From Pseudomonas urmiensis (GTDB taxonomy: Bacteria > Pseudomonadota > Gammaproteobacteria > Pseudomonadales > Pseudomonadaceae): a stretch of DNA of 64,000 nucleotides. Numbering within the stretch: the first letter of the stretch is position 1; the number at the start of each line of letters is the position of its first letter. A model generated the notes under the pieces. The model ran no database searches and was not told where the DNA came from. It saw only the letters and a program-made list of their open reading frames with translations. This document shows, piece after piece, positions 9,190-18,784 of the stretch. The stretch is taken from assembly GCF_014268815.2 (NCBI RefSeq), contig NZ_JABWRE020000001.1, forward strand, positions 2,919,001 through 2,983,000. Direction: 5' to 3'. The position numbers and the translations under genes were made by a program.

Positions 9190-9795
9190 TCACAGCAAGG
9201 GTTTTATCACCGGCCAGGCATTTTCCAGCAGTTGCTGCTGGGCGCCCTGGGCTGGGTGAATGCCATCGGCCTGCATCATCTGCGGCACACCGCCAACACC
9301 CTCGAGGAAAAACGGCACCCATGGCACTTTTTTCTGTGTCGCCAACTGCTCATAGACCTGGGCAAAGGCAGTGGTATAGCGCACCCCGTAATTGGGCGGC
9401 AGGCGCATGCCCAACAGGACCACCTTGGCCCCTGCCGCCTGGGAGCGGTCTATCATCGAAGCAAGATTTTGTTGCAATTGCTCTGGCGGCTGTCCACGCA
9501 GCCCATCGTTGCCGCCCAGCTCGATGATCACCAGGCTCGGCTTATGCTCTGCAAGCAGCGCCGGCAGCCGCGCCTGGCCACCTGCACTGGTGTCACCACT
9601 GATCGAGGCATTGACCACCTGATCGCTCGAGCCTTCCTGCTGCAGCCGTTGCTGCAACAGGGAAACCCACCCCTGGCGGGTATCCAGGCCAAAACCGGCG
9701 CTGATACTATCGCCGACGACCAGCAGTGTTCCCGCCGCCGCGCTCTGGGCCAGGCAATACAGGGCCAGACCGGCACTCAACCACCACACTCGCAT
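9190..9795 (-). CDS. tesA: Periplasmic SGNH esterase / thioesterase I / lysophospholipase
   Basis: TesA hydrolyses acyl esters and acyl-CoA or lysophospholipids in the periplasm. The start at 9795 (MRVWWLSAGL) is set by GGAG 6 bases upstream, giving 201 residues with a signal peptide ending near residue 22. SGNH blocks are clear: GDSISAG with Ser30, the Gly block SGDTSAGG, the GGND block IELGGNDGLRG and the C-terminal DGIHPA with the catalytic Asp and His. It diverges from ybbA with only 10 bases between start codons, the same tesA/ybbA/ybbP arrangement as in E. coli. Confidence 0.93.
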   Translation of the reverse strand: MRVWWLSAGLALYCLAQSAAAGTLLVVGDSISAGFGLDTRQGWVSLLQQRLQQEGSSDQVVNASISGDTSAGGQARLPALLAEHKPSLVIIELGGNDGLRGQPPEQLQQNLASMIDRSQAAGAKVVLLGMRLPPNYGVRYTTAFAQVYEQLATQKKVPWVPFFLEGVGGVPQMMQADGIHPAQGAQQQLLENAWPVIKPLL

Positions 9796-9805
9796 CGGAT
9801 TCTCC

Positions 9806-10489
9806 ATGGGCCCAAGCATTCTCGTTGCGCAGCACCTTAGCAAAGTGGTTCCCAGCGCGGAAGGCGACCTGACCATCCTCCACGCACTCTCCCTCGACCT
9901 GAACCAGGGCGACAGCCTGGCCATCGTCGGCGCTTCGGGCTCGGGCAAATCGACCCTGCTGGGCTTGCTCGCAGGCCTGGACCGCCCTAGCGCCGGCACG
10001 GTGATCCTTGCCGGTCACGACCTGGGGCCGCTGGATGAAGATCAACGGGCGCGGGTGCGCGCCGAGCATGTCGGCTTCGTGTTCCAGTCGTTCCAATTGC
10101 TCGACAGCCTCAATGCACTGGAAAACGTCATGTTGCCGCTGGAGCTCGATGGCCGCCGCGATGCCCGCGAGCATGCGCGCAGCCTGCTCGAACGGGTTGG
10201 CCTGGGCAAACGCCTGACCCATACCCCGCGCCAGCTGTCAGGCGGTGAGCAGCAACGAGTGGCGATTGCCCGAGCGTTCGCCGCGCAGCCAGCGGTGCTG
10301 TTCGCCGACGAGCCTACCGGCAACCTGGACAGCCACACCGGCGAGCGCATCAGCGACCTGTTGTTCGAACTGAACAAGGAGCGCGGCACCACCTTGGTTC
10401 TGGTCACCCACGACGAACGCCTGGCCAAGCGCTGCCGGCGCCTAATCCGCCTGGACGCTGGGCGCCTGGTGGCGCCCCTGGAGCCGTGA
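9806..10489 (+). CDS. ybbA: ABC transporter ATP-binding protein (YbbA, LolD-like)
   Basis: This is the ATPase of a MacB/LolD-type ABC system that powers FtsX-type permeases. The 227 residues contain Walker A GASGSGKST (about residue 42), Q-loop FQSFQL, signature LSGGEQQR, Walker B VLFADEPTGNLD and the H-loop VTHD. The LFADEPTGNLDS form is typical of the LolD/MacB branch. Its stop overlaps the ybbP start (ATGA at 10489), so the two are translationally coupled. The exported or extracted substrate is not established; the family generally acts on envelope lipids or peptides rather than small solutes. Confidence 0.92.
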   Translation: MGPSILVAQHLSKVVPSAEGDLTILHALSLDLNQGDSLAIVGASGSGKSTLLGLLAGLDRPSAGTVILAGHDLGPLDEDQRARVRAEHVGFVFQSFQLLDSLNALENVMLPLELDGRRDAREHARSLLERVGLGKRLTHTPRQLSGGEQQRVAIARAFAAQPAVLFADEPTGNLDSHTGERISDLLFELNKERGTTLVLVTHDERLAKRCRRLIRLDAGRLVAPLEP

Positions 10490-12996
10490 TGACTCGATTG
10501 CCGTTTCTGCGCCTGTGCGCCTTGGCCCTGCGCCAGCTCTGGCGCGACGCCCGTGCCAGTGAAGTACGCGTGCTGTTCTTCGCCCTGCTGGTGGCCGTGG
10601 CGGCCAGCACCGCCATCGGCTATTTCGGCGCACGCCTGAATGGCGCCATGCAGCTGCGCGCCAGCGAGTTTCTCGGCGCAGATCTGGTCCTGCAGGGCAG
10701 CTCGCCAGCTCGCCAGGAGCAGATCGACGCCGGCACGGCGCTGGGCTTGCGCCATGCACGGGTGGTGGAATTTACCAGCGTGGTCGGGGGCGATAGCGGC
10801 ATCCAGCTCTCCAGCATCAAGGCCGCCGACACTGCCTACCCGCTGCGGGGAAAATTACGCAGCGCCGCAGCGCCCTATGCGCAGGAAGCGCCCGGGGGCG
10901 GCCCAGCAGCCGGCGAGGTCTGGGTCGAGCCACGTTTGCTGGCGGCGCTGGGTTTGTCGATAGGCGATAGCATTGATGTTGGCATGAAGAGCTTGCGCAT
11001 GACCCGCGTGCTGACCTACGAACCAGACCGCGCCAACAACTTCTACAGCCTCACCCCGCGGGTGCTGATGAACCTCGACGACCTGCAAAGCACCGGCGTG
11101 ATCCAGCCAGGCAGCCGGGTCAGCTATCGCGAGCTATGGCGAGGCGAGCCGCAAACGTTGAGCCAGTATCGCCAGGCCATCGACAAGGATCTGGCCGCCA
11201 ACCAGCGCCTGCTCGACACACGTGATGGCAACCGGCAAATCGGCGGCGCCCTCGGCAAGGCTGAGCGCTACTTGAACATGGCCAGCCTGGTGGCGGTGCT
11301 GTTGGCAGGCGTTGCCGTGGCGCTCTCGGCCAGCCGCTACGCGGCCCGGCGCCTGGACGCCAGCGCCCTGCTGCGCTGCCTGGGCTTGTCTCGTCGCCAG
11401 GCCCTGGGCCTGTACTGCGTGCAACTGGCAACGCTAGGCCTGGTGGCAGCAGTGGTCGGGGCTCTGGTCGGCTGGCTGGCACAGCTGGGCCTGTTCCGTT
11501 TACTGCACGGGTTGATGCCCAGCGTCATTCCACCCGGTGGCATCACCCCGGCGCTGGCTGGCATCGGCACGGGCCTGGTCGCCCTCGCAGGTTTTGCCCT
11601 GCCGCCGTTGGCGGCACTGGGCCGCGTGCCGCCGCTGCGGGTGTTGCGCCGCGACCTGCTGCCGGTACCGCCCAGCAGCTGGCTGGTGTATGGCGCTGCC
11701 CTATTTGCCCTGGGCCTGATCATGTGGCGCCTGAGCCTGGATCTGCTGCTGACCTTTGCCCTGCTCGGCGGCGGGTTGATCGCTGCGCTGTTACTGGGTG
11801 GCCTGCTCCTGCTCGGGTTGCGTAGCCTGCGCCGGTTACTGGCGGGCGCGCCCCTGACTTGGCGGCTGGGGCTAGGCCAATTGCTGCGTCACCCGCTGGC
11901 GGCAGCCGGCCAAGCGCTGGCGTTTGGCCTCATCCTACTGGCCATGGGCCTGGTCGCTTTGCTGCGCGCCGAGCTGTTGGATACCTGGCAAGCGCAACTG
12001 CCCAAAGATGCCCCCAATCACTTCGCCTTGAACATCCTGCCGGATGAGCGCGATGCCTTTATCCAGCGCTTGCGCGAGGTCAACGCCACTTCGGCGCCGT
12101 TGTATCCGGTGATCCCGGGTCGGCTGACGCACATAAACGACGAGCCAGTGCGCCAGCTGGTGAGCAAGGAGTCCACCGGTGAACGCGCCGTGCAACGCGA
12201 TCTCAGCCTGACCTGGGCCGCCGAGCTGCCCCAGGGCAATGCCTTGACCTCAGGTGATTGGTGGCAGCCCACCCCAGCAAGCGATGGCATCCCTGGTGTT
12301 TCGGTAGAAGCGGAGCTTGCTGCCAGCCTGCATCTGAAGCTGGGCGACCTGCTCAATTTCGATATCGGTGGTCAGCAACGCCAGGCACGGGTCAGCAGCT
12401 TGCGCTCGGTGCACTGGGACAGCTTCCAGCCCAACTTCTACATGATTTTCCAACCCGGCACCCTGCAGGGCTTGCCCACCACCTACCTGACCAGCTTCTA
12501 CCTGGCAGCGGGTCACGACCAGGAAGTGGTCGCCCTGTCCCGGGCGTTCCCGGCCGCGACCATTCTTCAGGTCGACGCGCTGCTCGAGCAGTTGCGCAGC
12601 ATCCTGGCGCAGGTGACCTTGGCGGTGGAGTATGTGCTGTTGTTCGTGTTGGCGGCGGGCCTGGCAGTGCTGTTCGCCGGGCTGCAGGCAACCTTGGATG
12701 AGCGCATTCACCAAGGCGCCTTGCTGCGCGCGCTGGGTGCGCCCAGGCCCTTGCTGGTCAGGACCCGGCGCATCGAGTTCGGCTTGCTGGGGGCGGCCAG
12801 CGGCGTGCTGGCGGCGCTGGGTTGCGAGCTGATCAGCTGGGCGCTGTATCGCTATGCGTTCGACCTGCCGTGGAGTCCGCATCCATGGCTGCTGGCATTA
12901 CCGCTGGTGGGTGCATTGCTGGTGGCGGGTGCTGGGGTGTTTGGCACCCGGCGTGCGCTCAATGCCAGTCCTTTGGCGGTTTTGCGCGACACTTGA
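10489..12996 (+). CDS. ybbP: FtsX-like ABC permease (YbbP)
   Basis: An 835-residue permease with two FtsX domains, the partner of YbbA. A first transmembrane helix near residues 20-42 precedes a large periplasmic MacB_PCD-like domain. Helix clusters follow at about residues 260-440 and 470-500, then a second periplasmic domain and a C-terminal group of helices (about 700-830) in the usual FtsX order. The ATG at 10489 overlaps the ybbA stop; a GTG three bases earlier is an alternative. Length and layout match the E. coli YbbP type rather than single-module LolC/E proteins. Confidence 0.9.
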   Translation: MTRLPFLRLCALALRQLWRDARASEVRVLFFALLVAVAASTAIGYFGARLNGAMQLRASEFLGADLVLQGSSPARQEQIDAGTALGLRHARVVEFTSVVGGDSGIQLSSIKAADTAYPLRGKLRSAAAPYAQEAPGGGPAAGEVWVEPRLLAALGLSIGDSIDVGMKSLRMTRVLTYEPDRANNFYSLTPRVLMNLDDLQSTGVIQPGSRVSYRELWRGEPQTLSQYRQAIDKDLAANQRLLDTRDGNRQIGGALGKAERYLNMASLVAVLLAGVAVALSASRYAARRLDASALLRCLGLSRRQALGLYCVQLATLGLVAAVVGALVGWLAQLGLFRLLHGLMPSVIPPGGITPALAGIGTGLVALAGFALPPLAALGRVPPLRVLRRDLLPVPPSSWLVYGAALFALGLIMWRLSLDLLLTFALLGGGLIAALLLGGLLLLGLRSLRRLLAGAPLTWRLGLGQLLRHPLAAAGQALAFGLILLAMGLVALLRAELLDTWQAQLPKDAPNHFALNILPDERDAFIQRLREVNATSAPLYPVIPGRLTHINDEPVRQLVSKESTGERAVQRDLSLTWAAELPQGNALTSGDWWQPTPASDGIPGVSVEAELAASLHLKLGDLLNFDIGGQQRQARVSSLRSVHWDSFQPNFYMIFQPGTLQGLPTTYLTSFYLAAGHDQEVVALSRAFPAATILQVDALLEQLRSILAQVTLAVEYVLLFVLAAGLAVLFAGLQATLDERIHQGALLRALGAPRPLLVRTRRIEFGLLGAASGVLAALGCELISWALYRYAFDLPWSPHPWLLALPLVGALLVAGAGVFGTRRALNASPLAVLRDT

Positions 12997-13013
12997 GCTC
13001 AACGCAAATGTGA

Positions 13014-13042
13014 ACTGGGGCTGCTTTGTGGCCCCAGTCTTG
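13014..13042. terminator. Terminator-like hairpin between ybbP and greB
   Basis: An 8-base stem actggggc/gccccagt with loop tgctttgtg lies between the convergent genes ybbP and greB. The T-run is weak. Confidence 0.5.
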
Positions 13043-13056
13043 GAAGCTTCAGTTAT

Positions 13057-13545
13057 TCAGGCATCCGCCTGTACAGCCGGATAACTGATGCTGTTGACAT
13101 ACCAGGTAGCATCCCCCGTCGGCGTCTTGACCACCACCTCGTCACCCTCCTCCTTCTTGAGCAACGCGCGGGCCATGGGCGAATCGATCGAAATGTAGTC
13201 GTTGCGCCCATAGATCTCGTCATAACCGACGATGCGAAACTTCAGGGTCTCGCCATCATCGTTTTCGATTTCCACCCAAGCGCCAAAAAACACCTTGCCT
13301 TCCTGTTCCGGGGAATAGGCAACCACTTTGACATCTTCAAGACGCTTGCGCAGGTAACGTACGCGACGATCAATCTCGCGCAAGAGCTTCTTGTTGTACT
13401 GGTAATCGGCGTTTTCACTGCGATCGCCCAGCGACGCTGCCCAGGCAACCTTCTGGGTAATTTCCGGCCGGTAGACCCGCCACAGATGGTCGAGCTCTTG
13501 CTTGAGCGCCTGATGACCTTCGGTGGTGATGATGTTGGTGCTCAA
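13057..13545 (-). CDS. greB: Transcription elongation factor GreB
   Basis: GreB rescues backtracked RNA polymerase by stimulating transcript cleavage. The 162-residue protein has the N-terminal coiled-coil (about residues 1-75) with the acidic tip segment GDRSENADYQYNKKLLREID, which carries the conserved Asp/Glu pair, and the C-terminal FKBP-like domain (about 85-158). The longer GreB-type coil and the YGRNDYISIDSPMARALL segment separate it from GreA. It is convergent with ybbP. Confidence 0.95.
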   Translation of the reverse strand: MSTNIITTEGHQALKQELDHLWRVYRPEITQKVAWAASLGDRSENADYQYNKKLLREIDRRVRYLRKRLEDVKVVAYSPEQEGKVFFGAWVEIENDDGETLKFRIVGYDEIYGRNDYISIDSPMARALLKKEEGDEVVVKTPTGDATWYVNSISYPAVQADA

Positions 13546-13625
13546 ACGGCATTCTCCTCAACGCCTGTGCGTGCCGACGTAGTGAGGCCGAGCTTAACCA
13601 AAAACGCCCGGCGCTGACATGCTAC

Positions 13626-13934
13626 TCAACGACGGGTAATCAGGCCTTGGCGTGCGATGCGGGTGAGATGGCCGATAACCTCGGCTGCGTCTTCGGCTGC
13701 CGGCGACTGGATCACCGCGAGGTCAAAGCGATCGCTGCCGTACTGTTCGAGCAAGCCGCAGGTTTCAGCGAACTGGATGAGGAAAGCGCGGGCTTGGCCC
13801 TTGCGTCGCGAGAAACCATCAAGGTGACGCAACAAGGTAGGCTGATGCTGGCCACCGAGCAGGATGCGCGGTGTGCGAGAAGCCTGGCTGGCAGGCAGGG
13901 GGGTCAGGCAGACACTGGTACGTGGACAACTCAT
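13626..13934 (-). CDS. Conserved hypothetical protein
   Basis: A 102-residue cytoplasmic protein with no signal peptide or membrane segment. The ATG at 13934 has a good GGCGGAG site 9 bases upstream, which supports real translation. The middle part (LLRHLDGFSRRKGQARAFLI, then CGLLEQYGSDRFDLAVIQSP) has even, protein-like composition. I do not recognise a domain. Its closest neighbours are greB, read in the same direction about 80 bases further downstream, and the DoxX gene. Confidence 0.6.
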   Translation of the reverse strand: MSCPRTSVCLTPLPASQASRTPRILLGGQHQPTLLRHLDGFSRRKGQARAFLIQFAETCGLLEQYGSDRFDLAVIQSPAAEDAAEVIGHLTRIARQGLITRR

Positions 13935-14094
13935 GGAGTATTTCTCCGCCTCGCAAATCCCGCTGGGCAGCGGTGGGAGGCGTCACCGAACCAGCGCTTT
14001 AGCGGTATTTCGGATGACCCGGCTGGGGGCCTCTCCTGCGCCCCGCAAGTAGCTGTTTAAATCGGCGCAAGCGGTATCCTAGAGAGTGAAACGA

Positions 14095-14125
14095 CAAGCT
14101 GCAAGTAGACTTTACTCGCAGCTTG
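14095..14125. terminator. Possible hairpin downstream of the DoxX gene
   Basis: An 8-base inverted repeat caagctgc/gcagcttg with a 15-base loop lies just past the DoxX stop (minus strand). There is no T-run, so termination is only a guess. Confidence 0.3.
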
Positions 14126-14149
14126 AGGGATGCGCTTTACAGCGTTGTG

Positions 14150-14587
14150 TCAGCGGGCGATCAGGCGGTCCAGGGAGAAGCGACCGGCACCTTCGATCAG
14201 CACGGCCACGGTGCCTGCCATCAGCGCCAGGGCGAACTCGTAGCCGTTGTTGGACATGAACAGGCCGTTGCCGATGTGCACCGAGAAGATCGCCACCACC
14301 AGGGTCACCGTCAGTGCCAGGGCAGCTGGGCGCACCAGCAGGCCAATCAGCAGTGCCAGACCACCGAAGAACTCGGCGCTACCCGACAACAGGGCCATCA
14401 GGTAACCCGGGGCCAGGCCGATGCTTTCCATCCACTGCCCGGTGCCTTCCAGGCCGTAGCCACCGAACAGGCCGAACAATTTCTGTGCGCCGTGGGCCAT
14501 GAAGATCAGACCGACCAGGATGCGGATAACGCTCAAGCCAGCGCCAGCGCGGGTGACGAACAGCGAGTTGAGGGTGTTGGAGTTCAT
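14150..14587 (-). CDS. DoxX-family inner-membrane protein
   Basis: A 145-residue protein with four predicted transmembrane helices (about residues 17-35, 60-80, 85-105 and 115-135) and the DoxX hallmarks RILVGLIFMAHGAQKLFG and EFFGGLALLIGLL. DoxX proteins are linked to redox or sulfur metabolism and oxidative stress, but their reactions are mostly unproven. It is monocistronic, and its very AT-rich upstream region (14640-14700) carries a short palindrome that could be an operator. Confidence 0.85.
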   Translation of the reverse strand: MNSNTLNSLFVTRAGAGLSVIRILVGLIFMAHGAQKLFGLFGGYGLEGTGQWMESIGLAPGYLMALLSGSAEFFGGLALLIGLLVRPAALALTVTLVVAIFSVHIGNGLFMSNNGYEFALALMAGTVAVLIEGAGRFSLDRLIAR

Positions 14588-14662
14588 TTCAAGTCTTCCT
14601 TAGGGCACGCAATGTTGTGTTGGGATGGGCGCCATCTTAATCAAATTAACCAATAGTAAAAT

Positions 14663-14675
14663 CGCATAATATGCG
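14663..14675. promoter_or_regulatory. Palindrome in the DoxX promoter region
   Basis: The 13-base palindrome cgcataatatgcg lies within AT-rich DNA, flanked by near-symmetrical aat/gatt. It is the size of a regulator half-site pair. No specific regulator can be named. Confidence 0.3.
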
Positions 14676-14701
14676 TGATTAATATCGTATATTTCGATTT
14701 A

Positions 14702-16108
14702 TTAACGCTTTGCCACACGCTCTAGCGCAGCCCGCTCACGATTGAAGGCCAGGAAGTACTTGTTGACGCTGTTGACGAAATTGACCGGCCCCATGCCCAC
14801 CTGCTCCATGGCGATGCGTTCGGTCTGGAAGAACCACTGGTTGCCATTGAGCCCGCGCCGACGCGCTTCGGCACGCATCGCCTGCACCCGCTCCGGGCCC
14901 AGGTTGTAAGCCGCCAGGATGAACGCCATGCGCTCGCGCTCGTTAAGCTTGGGGCTGGCGAAGAACTTGCGCCGGATCAACGCCAGGTAGCGGGCGCTGG
15001 CCTGGACATTGCCATCGACGGTGGTGGTGTTACTGACCCCGACCCGTTGCGCGGCCGACGGCGTGATCTGCATCAATCCATGAGCGCCGCCCATACCTCG
15101 TGCGGCGGGATTGAGGGTGGACTCCTTGAACGCCAGCGCAGCCAGGTTGAGCCAGTCGATCTGTTGCGCCTGCCCATGCTTTTGCAGCACCGCCCGCAGC
15201 GTCTGCAATTGCTGGCGATCTTTGCGCGCCAATGGGTTGTGCACCCGGTACTGACGCCGATAAATGCGCTCGAACGCGGCGTCCTGGTTGTCTGGGGCGC
15301 GGTAACCCGCCAGGAAGCGGTCGACCGTGGCCAGCAACAGATGCGCATCGCGACCGACATACCAGCGCATGGCCTGGGGTTCGCCGAGCTTCAAGCGAGT
15401 GTCAACACGCAGCCGCGGCATCACGCGCGCCCAGCGCTGGGCAATGGGCCGCTCCACCACTGTCAGGTGATAGATGCCGGCCTGGACCATCTCCAACACG
15501 TCCTCGATGGCCAAGGTCGGATCGACCCACTCGATCTTGATCGGCGCGCGTTTGCGCAGCGCCAACTGCTCGTTGATGTCCTGAATCAGCGCTCCGGCAG
15601 CACTGGCGGTGGTCAGCGCGACGGTCCGCCCGGACAGCTGCTCGACCCGGCTGAAACTGCGTTCGCCCTTGCGCCCGACCAGCAGCAATGGCACCTGGTC
15701 GAGCACCGGGGCGCTGGTGCTGACACCGCGCACCAGGCCCGGATCGAGTAGTTCGCCGGGAGCGGCGAGATCACCTTCACCTCGGGCCAAGGCGCCGAGT
15801 AACTGCTCCTTGGCCCGCGGAATCAGTTTGACCTGGATCAGCTGCCCTTCCCTTTCGCGGCCATTGAGGTAGTGCTCCAGCGCCCTGAGCCGGTGATATT
15901 CGATACCGACCGGCTCGCCCTTGACCTCGCCAGAGCTATTGCGGCTCTGATTGACCAGCACCCGCAGCACCTTGGTTGCGCGCACCTGGGCCAAATCACG
16001 AGGCTGATTGCTGGTTGCAGTCTGCTGCGGCCCTGGCAAGCGTGCGCTGGCCGCCCCAGGCAGGAGCAAGCCAATCATCAGCAGTAGGGTCAGCAAGGGT
16101 CGCTGCAT
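14702..16108 (-). CDS. MltF-like membrane-bound lytic murein transglycosylase
   Basis: MltF-type enzymes cleave the glycan strands of peptidoglycan to 1,6-anhydromuramyl products. The start at 16108 (MQRPLLTLLL) gives 468 residues with a signal peptide ending near ASA; the frame stays open upstream only because it is antisense to tatD. A periplasmic solute-binding-like (SBP_bac_3) domain covers about residues 45-275. The SLT catalytic domain (about 310-450) carries Glu329 in FKESTLNP and the GGAHGLMQITPSAA and AAYNLGPERV motifs. This domain order is that of MltF; its position away from purL suggests a second, MltF2-like paralogue. Confidence 0.88.
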   Translation of the reverse strand: MQRPLLTLLLMIGLLLPGAASARLPGPQQTATSNQPRDLAQVRATKVLRVLVNQSRNSSGEVKGEPVGIEYHRLRALEHYLNGREREGQLIQVKLIPRAKEQLLGALARGEGDLAAPGELLDPGLVRGVSTSAPVLDQVPLLLVGRKGERSFSRVEQLSGRTVALTTASAAGALIQDINEQLALRKRAPIKIEWVDPTLAIEDVLEMVQAGIYHLTVVERPIAQRWARVMPRLRVDTRLKLGEPQAMRWYVGRDAHLLLATVDRFLAGYRAPDNQDAAFERIYRRQYRVHNPLARKDRQQLQTLRAVLQKHGQAQQIDWLNLAALAFKESTLNPAARGMGGAHGLMQITPSAAQRVGVSNTTTVDGNVQASARYLALIRRKFFASPKLNERERMAFILAAYNLGPERVQAMRAEARRRGLNGNQWFFQTERIAMEQVGMGPVNFVNSVNKYFLAFNRERAALERVAKR

Positions 16109-16267
16109 GCGAAAACGTGTCCGAGGGCTGTGGGCTGAAACCATCAAGGCCGGTGCGTCCGTGACAAATGACGCTAGAAGACCATGGCAACAGCTTGAAG
16201 TTCTTGGCTTTTTCCTGAAATACCCGGTTTTTGCTATGCTGGCCGGCCCGCGGCACGAGGTAGCACC

Positions 16268-17065
16268 ATGCAACTGATCGATATCGGCGTCAACCTGACC
16301 AACAGCAGCTTCCACGACCAACAGGCGGATATCGTCGAACGGGCCGTGCAAGCGGGCGTGGTGCAAATGGTCGTGACCGGCACCAGCCTTGCGGTCAGCG
16401 AACAGGCCCTGGAGCTGTGCCAGCAACTCGATGAGCACGGGCAGCGGCTGTTCTCGACCGCAGGTGTCCACCCGCACGACGCCAAGAGCTGGGATGGCGC
16501 CAGTGAACGTCGCTTGCGCCAGTTGCTCGAACAACCTCGGGTCAAGGCCGTGGGCGAATGCGGCCTGGACTTCAACCGCGACTTCTCCCCTCGCCCGCTG
16601 CAGGAAAAAGCCCTGGAGGCGCAACTGAGCCTGGCCGCTGAACTGCAGCTGCCGGTATTCCTGCATGAGCGTGACGCCAGCGAGCGCCTGCTGGCCATTC
16701 TCAAGGACTATCGCGATCACCTGCCGGCCGCCGTGGTGCATTGTTTCACCGGTGAGCGTGAGGCGCTGTTCGCCTATCTGGACATGGACCTGCACATCGG
16801 CATCACCGGCTGGATCTGCGATGAGCGCCGCGGTACTCATCTGCATCCGCTGGTGGGCAATATTGCCCAAGGGCGACTGATGCTGGAAAGTGACGCGCCC
16901 TATCTGTTGCCACGCAGCTTGCGGCCCAAACCAAAAAATGGCCGCAACGAACCGGCGTTCTTGCCCCAGGTGCTACACGAGGTGGCCTTGCATCGGGGCG
17001 AAGCGCCAGAGCACACGGCTCGGCATACTAGCGAATGCGCCCGGCAGTTCTTCGATTTGCCTTGA
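16268..17065 (+). CDS. tatD: TatD-family metal-dependent hydrolase / DNase
   Basis: The 265-residue TIM-barrel protein belongs to the TatD family of 3'-5' exonucleases, which act on damaged DNA or RNA. The N-terminal metal motif appears as IDIGVNLT, a common variant of the DxHxH motif in this family. Further metal ligands are in [25 protein letters not shown] and VHCFTGE, and [13 protein letters not shown] closes the site. It diverges from the MltF-like gene. The location is away from tatABC, so the name is by family and not by context. Confidence 0.88.
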   Translation: MQLIDIGVNLTNSSFHDQQADIVERAVQAGVVQMVVTGTSLAVSEQALELCQQLDEHGQRLFSTAGVHPHDAKSWDGASERRLRQLLEQPRVKAVGECGLDFNRDFSPRPLQEKALEAQLSLAAELQLPVFLHERDASERLLAILKDYRDHLPAAVVHCFTGEREALFAYLDMDLHIGITGWICDERRGTHLHPLVGNIAQGRLMLESDAPYLLPRSLRPKPKNGRNEPAFLPQVLHEVALHRGEAPEHTARHTSECARQFFDLP

Positions 17066-17078
17066 AATCGAGTCGTTG

Positions 17079-17103
17079 TTTTCGCAGGCAAGCCCGCGAA
17101 AAG
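17079..17103. repeat. Degenerate REP-like inverted repeat
   Basis: Seven-base arms ttttcgc/gcgaaaa surround aggcaagccc. It looks like a shortened REP element just after tatD. Confidence 0.5.
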
Positions 17104-17230
17104 AGCACGGCGCAAATGACTGATTCCCCCTGAGCTTTCTTGACGCACATCAAGACCCATACTGAGCCGCTCGGACACAATGATGGCACCTTGCCAATAC
17201 TGTTTCCGCTCAACTCAGAGAAGACCTACG

Positions 17231-18709
17231 ATGGGTGCCTGGCTTAGCAATATTTCCCTGAAGTACAAGTTCTGGGCCGTCAATGCGGTGGCCTTCGTCA
17301 CAACCCTGTTGCTGGTGTTGTATGCCGTGCACCTGGAGCAACAGGCCCGGGCCGAGGGCGCACGCGCACAAGCGCAAGCCCAGGCGCAGCTGCTGGCAGC
17401 CTGGCCCAGCGCACAGCAACTGCCCAAGCAAAGCAACGTGATCAGCTGGCAGCCAGGGCAAACACCGAGCGTTGCCGGCGAACCCCTGCTGCTGCCCAAG
17501 GATGCCCAAGGCTGGGTCGAGCTGCCCAGCGCGTGGATCCTTGGCGACAATCCACTGCGCGGCGCCCAGGTTGTACGCCAGGGCGATCAGCAGCTGGCGG
17601 TACTGGCCCAGTCACCGAGCCTGCGCCAGGTGTTCTTCGACCGTTTCGGTAACTATGCGGTGTGCGTCGCCATCCTGATGCTGGCGATGCTCTGTGCCTC
17701 GCAATTGTTGATTCGCTTCCTGCTCAGCCAGCTCAACACCCTCAAGGATGTGATGCTGCATGTGGAGAAGACTGGCGACCTGTCGGCGCGGGTGCCACTG
17801 GCTTGTGGCGACGAGGTCGGGCAGATGGCCGGCGCCTTCAATGCCATGCAGTCGACCTATCACCGGGTGGTCAGCACTGTCGCCCGCACCGCTGCGCAGC
17901 TCGACTCCGGCGCGGCGCGCCTGGCGGCGAGCATGAACGAGGTGCGCCACGGCATGATCGGCCAACAGAGCGAGACCGATCAGGCGGCGACAGCGATCAA
18001 CGAGATGTCGGCCACCGTGCATCATATCGCCCAGCACGCCGGCGCCACCCGTGACCTCTCGCAAACCGCCGATAGTTTGGCAGGCAGCGGCCAGGTTGTG
18101 GTCAGCCGGGTGCAGGATTCGATTTCCGGCCTGTCCAGCGGCGTGCAACAGACCGCCGAAATGATCCGCCAGTTGGCCGAAGACAGCCAGAAGATCAATG
18201 GCGTGGTTGGGGTGATTCACAGTATTGCCGAGCAGACCAATCTGCTGGCGCTCAATGCTGCGATTGAAGCCGCGCGGGCGGGCGACCTCGGTCGCGGCTT
18301 CGCGGTGGTCGCCGACGAGGTGCGCAACCTGGCCAAGCGCGTGCAAACCTCCACCGATGAAATCACCGGCATGGTCGCTGCGTTGCAATCGGGCACGCGT
18401 GATGCGGTGGAGTTCATGCAGGAGAGCTCGTACAAGGCCGACGACTGCGTCAAGCAGGCCCAGGAGGCTGGCGAGTCGCTGGCGGAAATCACCAGCGCCG
18501 TAGCCCAGATGCGTGAGAGCAATACCCAGATCGCGGTGGCCGCCGAGCAACAGAGCCAGGTCGCCGAAGAGATGAATCGGGCAGTGGTGAGCATTCGCGA
18601 TGTGACCGAGCAAACCGTGCAGCAGACGGTCGGTTCGGCGACCACCAGCAGCGAACTGGCGACCCTCGCCGGAGAGCTCAGCAAGGCCATTGGCCAGCTC
18701 AAGCTATAG
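17231..18709 (+). CDS. Methyl-accepting chemotaxis protein
   Basis: A 492-residue transmembrane chemoreceptor starting at the ATG at 17231. It has a first transmembrane helix (about residues 12-34), a short periplasmic part of about 100 residues, a second helix (about 140-162), a HAMP domain (about 165-215) and the cytoplasmic signalling coil with the hairpin tip [18 protein letters not shown]. The sensor is too short for a Cache domain, so the ligand cannot be predicted. There is no CheB/CheR-docking pentapeptide at the C-terminus (it ends IGQLKL). A sigma28 promoter was looked for upstream and not found with correct spacing. Confidence 0.9.
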   Translation: MGAWLSNISLKYKFWAVNAVAFVTTLLLVLYAVHLEQQARAEGARAQAQAQAQLLAAWPSAQQLPKQSNVISWQPGQTPSVAGEPLLLPKDAQGWVELPSAWILGDNPLRGAQVVRQGDQQLAVLAQSPSLRQVFFDRFGNYAVCVAILMLAMLCASQLLIRFLLSQLNTLKDVMLHVEKTGDLSARVPLACGDEVGQMAGAFNAMQSTYHRVVSTVARTAAQLDSGAARLAASMNEVRHGMIGQQSETDQAATAINEMSATVHHIAQHAGATRDLSQTADSLAGSGQVVVSRVQDSISGLSSGVQQTAEMIRQLAEDSQKINGVVGVIHSIAEQTNLLALNAAIEAARAGDLGRGFAVVADEVRNLAKRVQTSTDEITGMVAALQSGTRDAVEFMQESSYKADDCVKQAQEAGESLAEITSAVAQMRESNTQIAVAAEQQSQVAEEMNRAVVSIRDVTEQTVQQTVGSATTSSELATLAGELSKAIGQLKL

Positions 18710-18730
18710 TCATCATAGCCAGCCTCGATT

Positions 18731-18748
18731 GGCCCCCTCGCGGGGGCC
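18731..18748. terminator. GC-rich hairpin after the chemoreceptor gene
   Basis: A 7-base stem ggccccc/gggggcc with a tcgc loop; the sequence after it has only a short T-tract (gcttt). Confidence 0.45.
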
Positions 18749-18784
18749 GCACTAAGCTTTGGACATGACCCTGAGGAATTGTCC

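Noticed and set aside
14702..16870. A 722-residue version of the MltF-like protein
   Set aside because: The extra N-terminal 254 residues are antisense to tatD; a signal peptide begins at the internal ATG at 16108.
17147..17173. Sigma28 promoter for the chemoreceptor at 17231
   Set aside because: TCAAG and GCCGCTC are present, but the spacer is about 12 instead of 15 bases and the -10 is poor.
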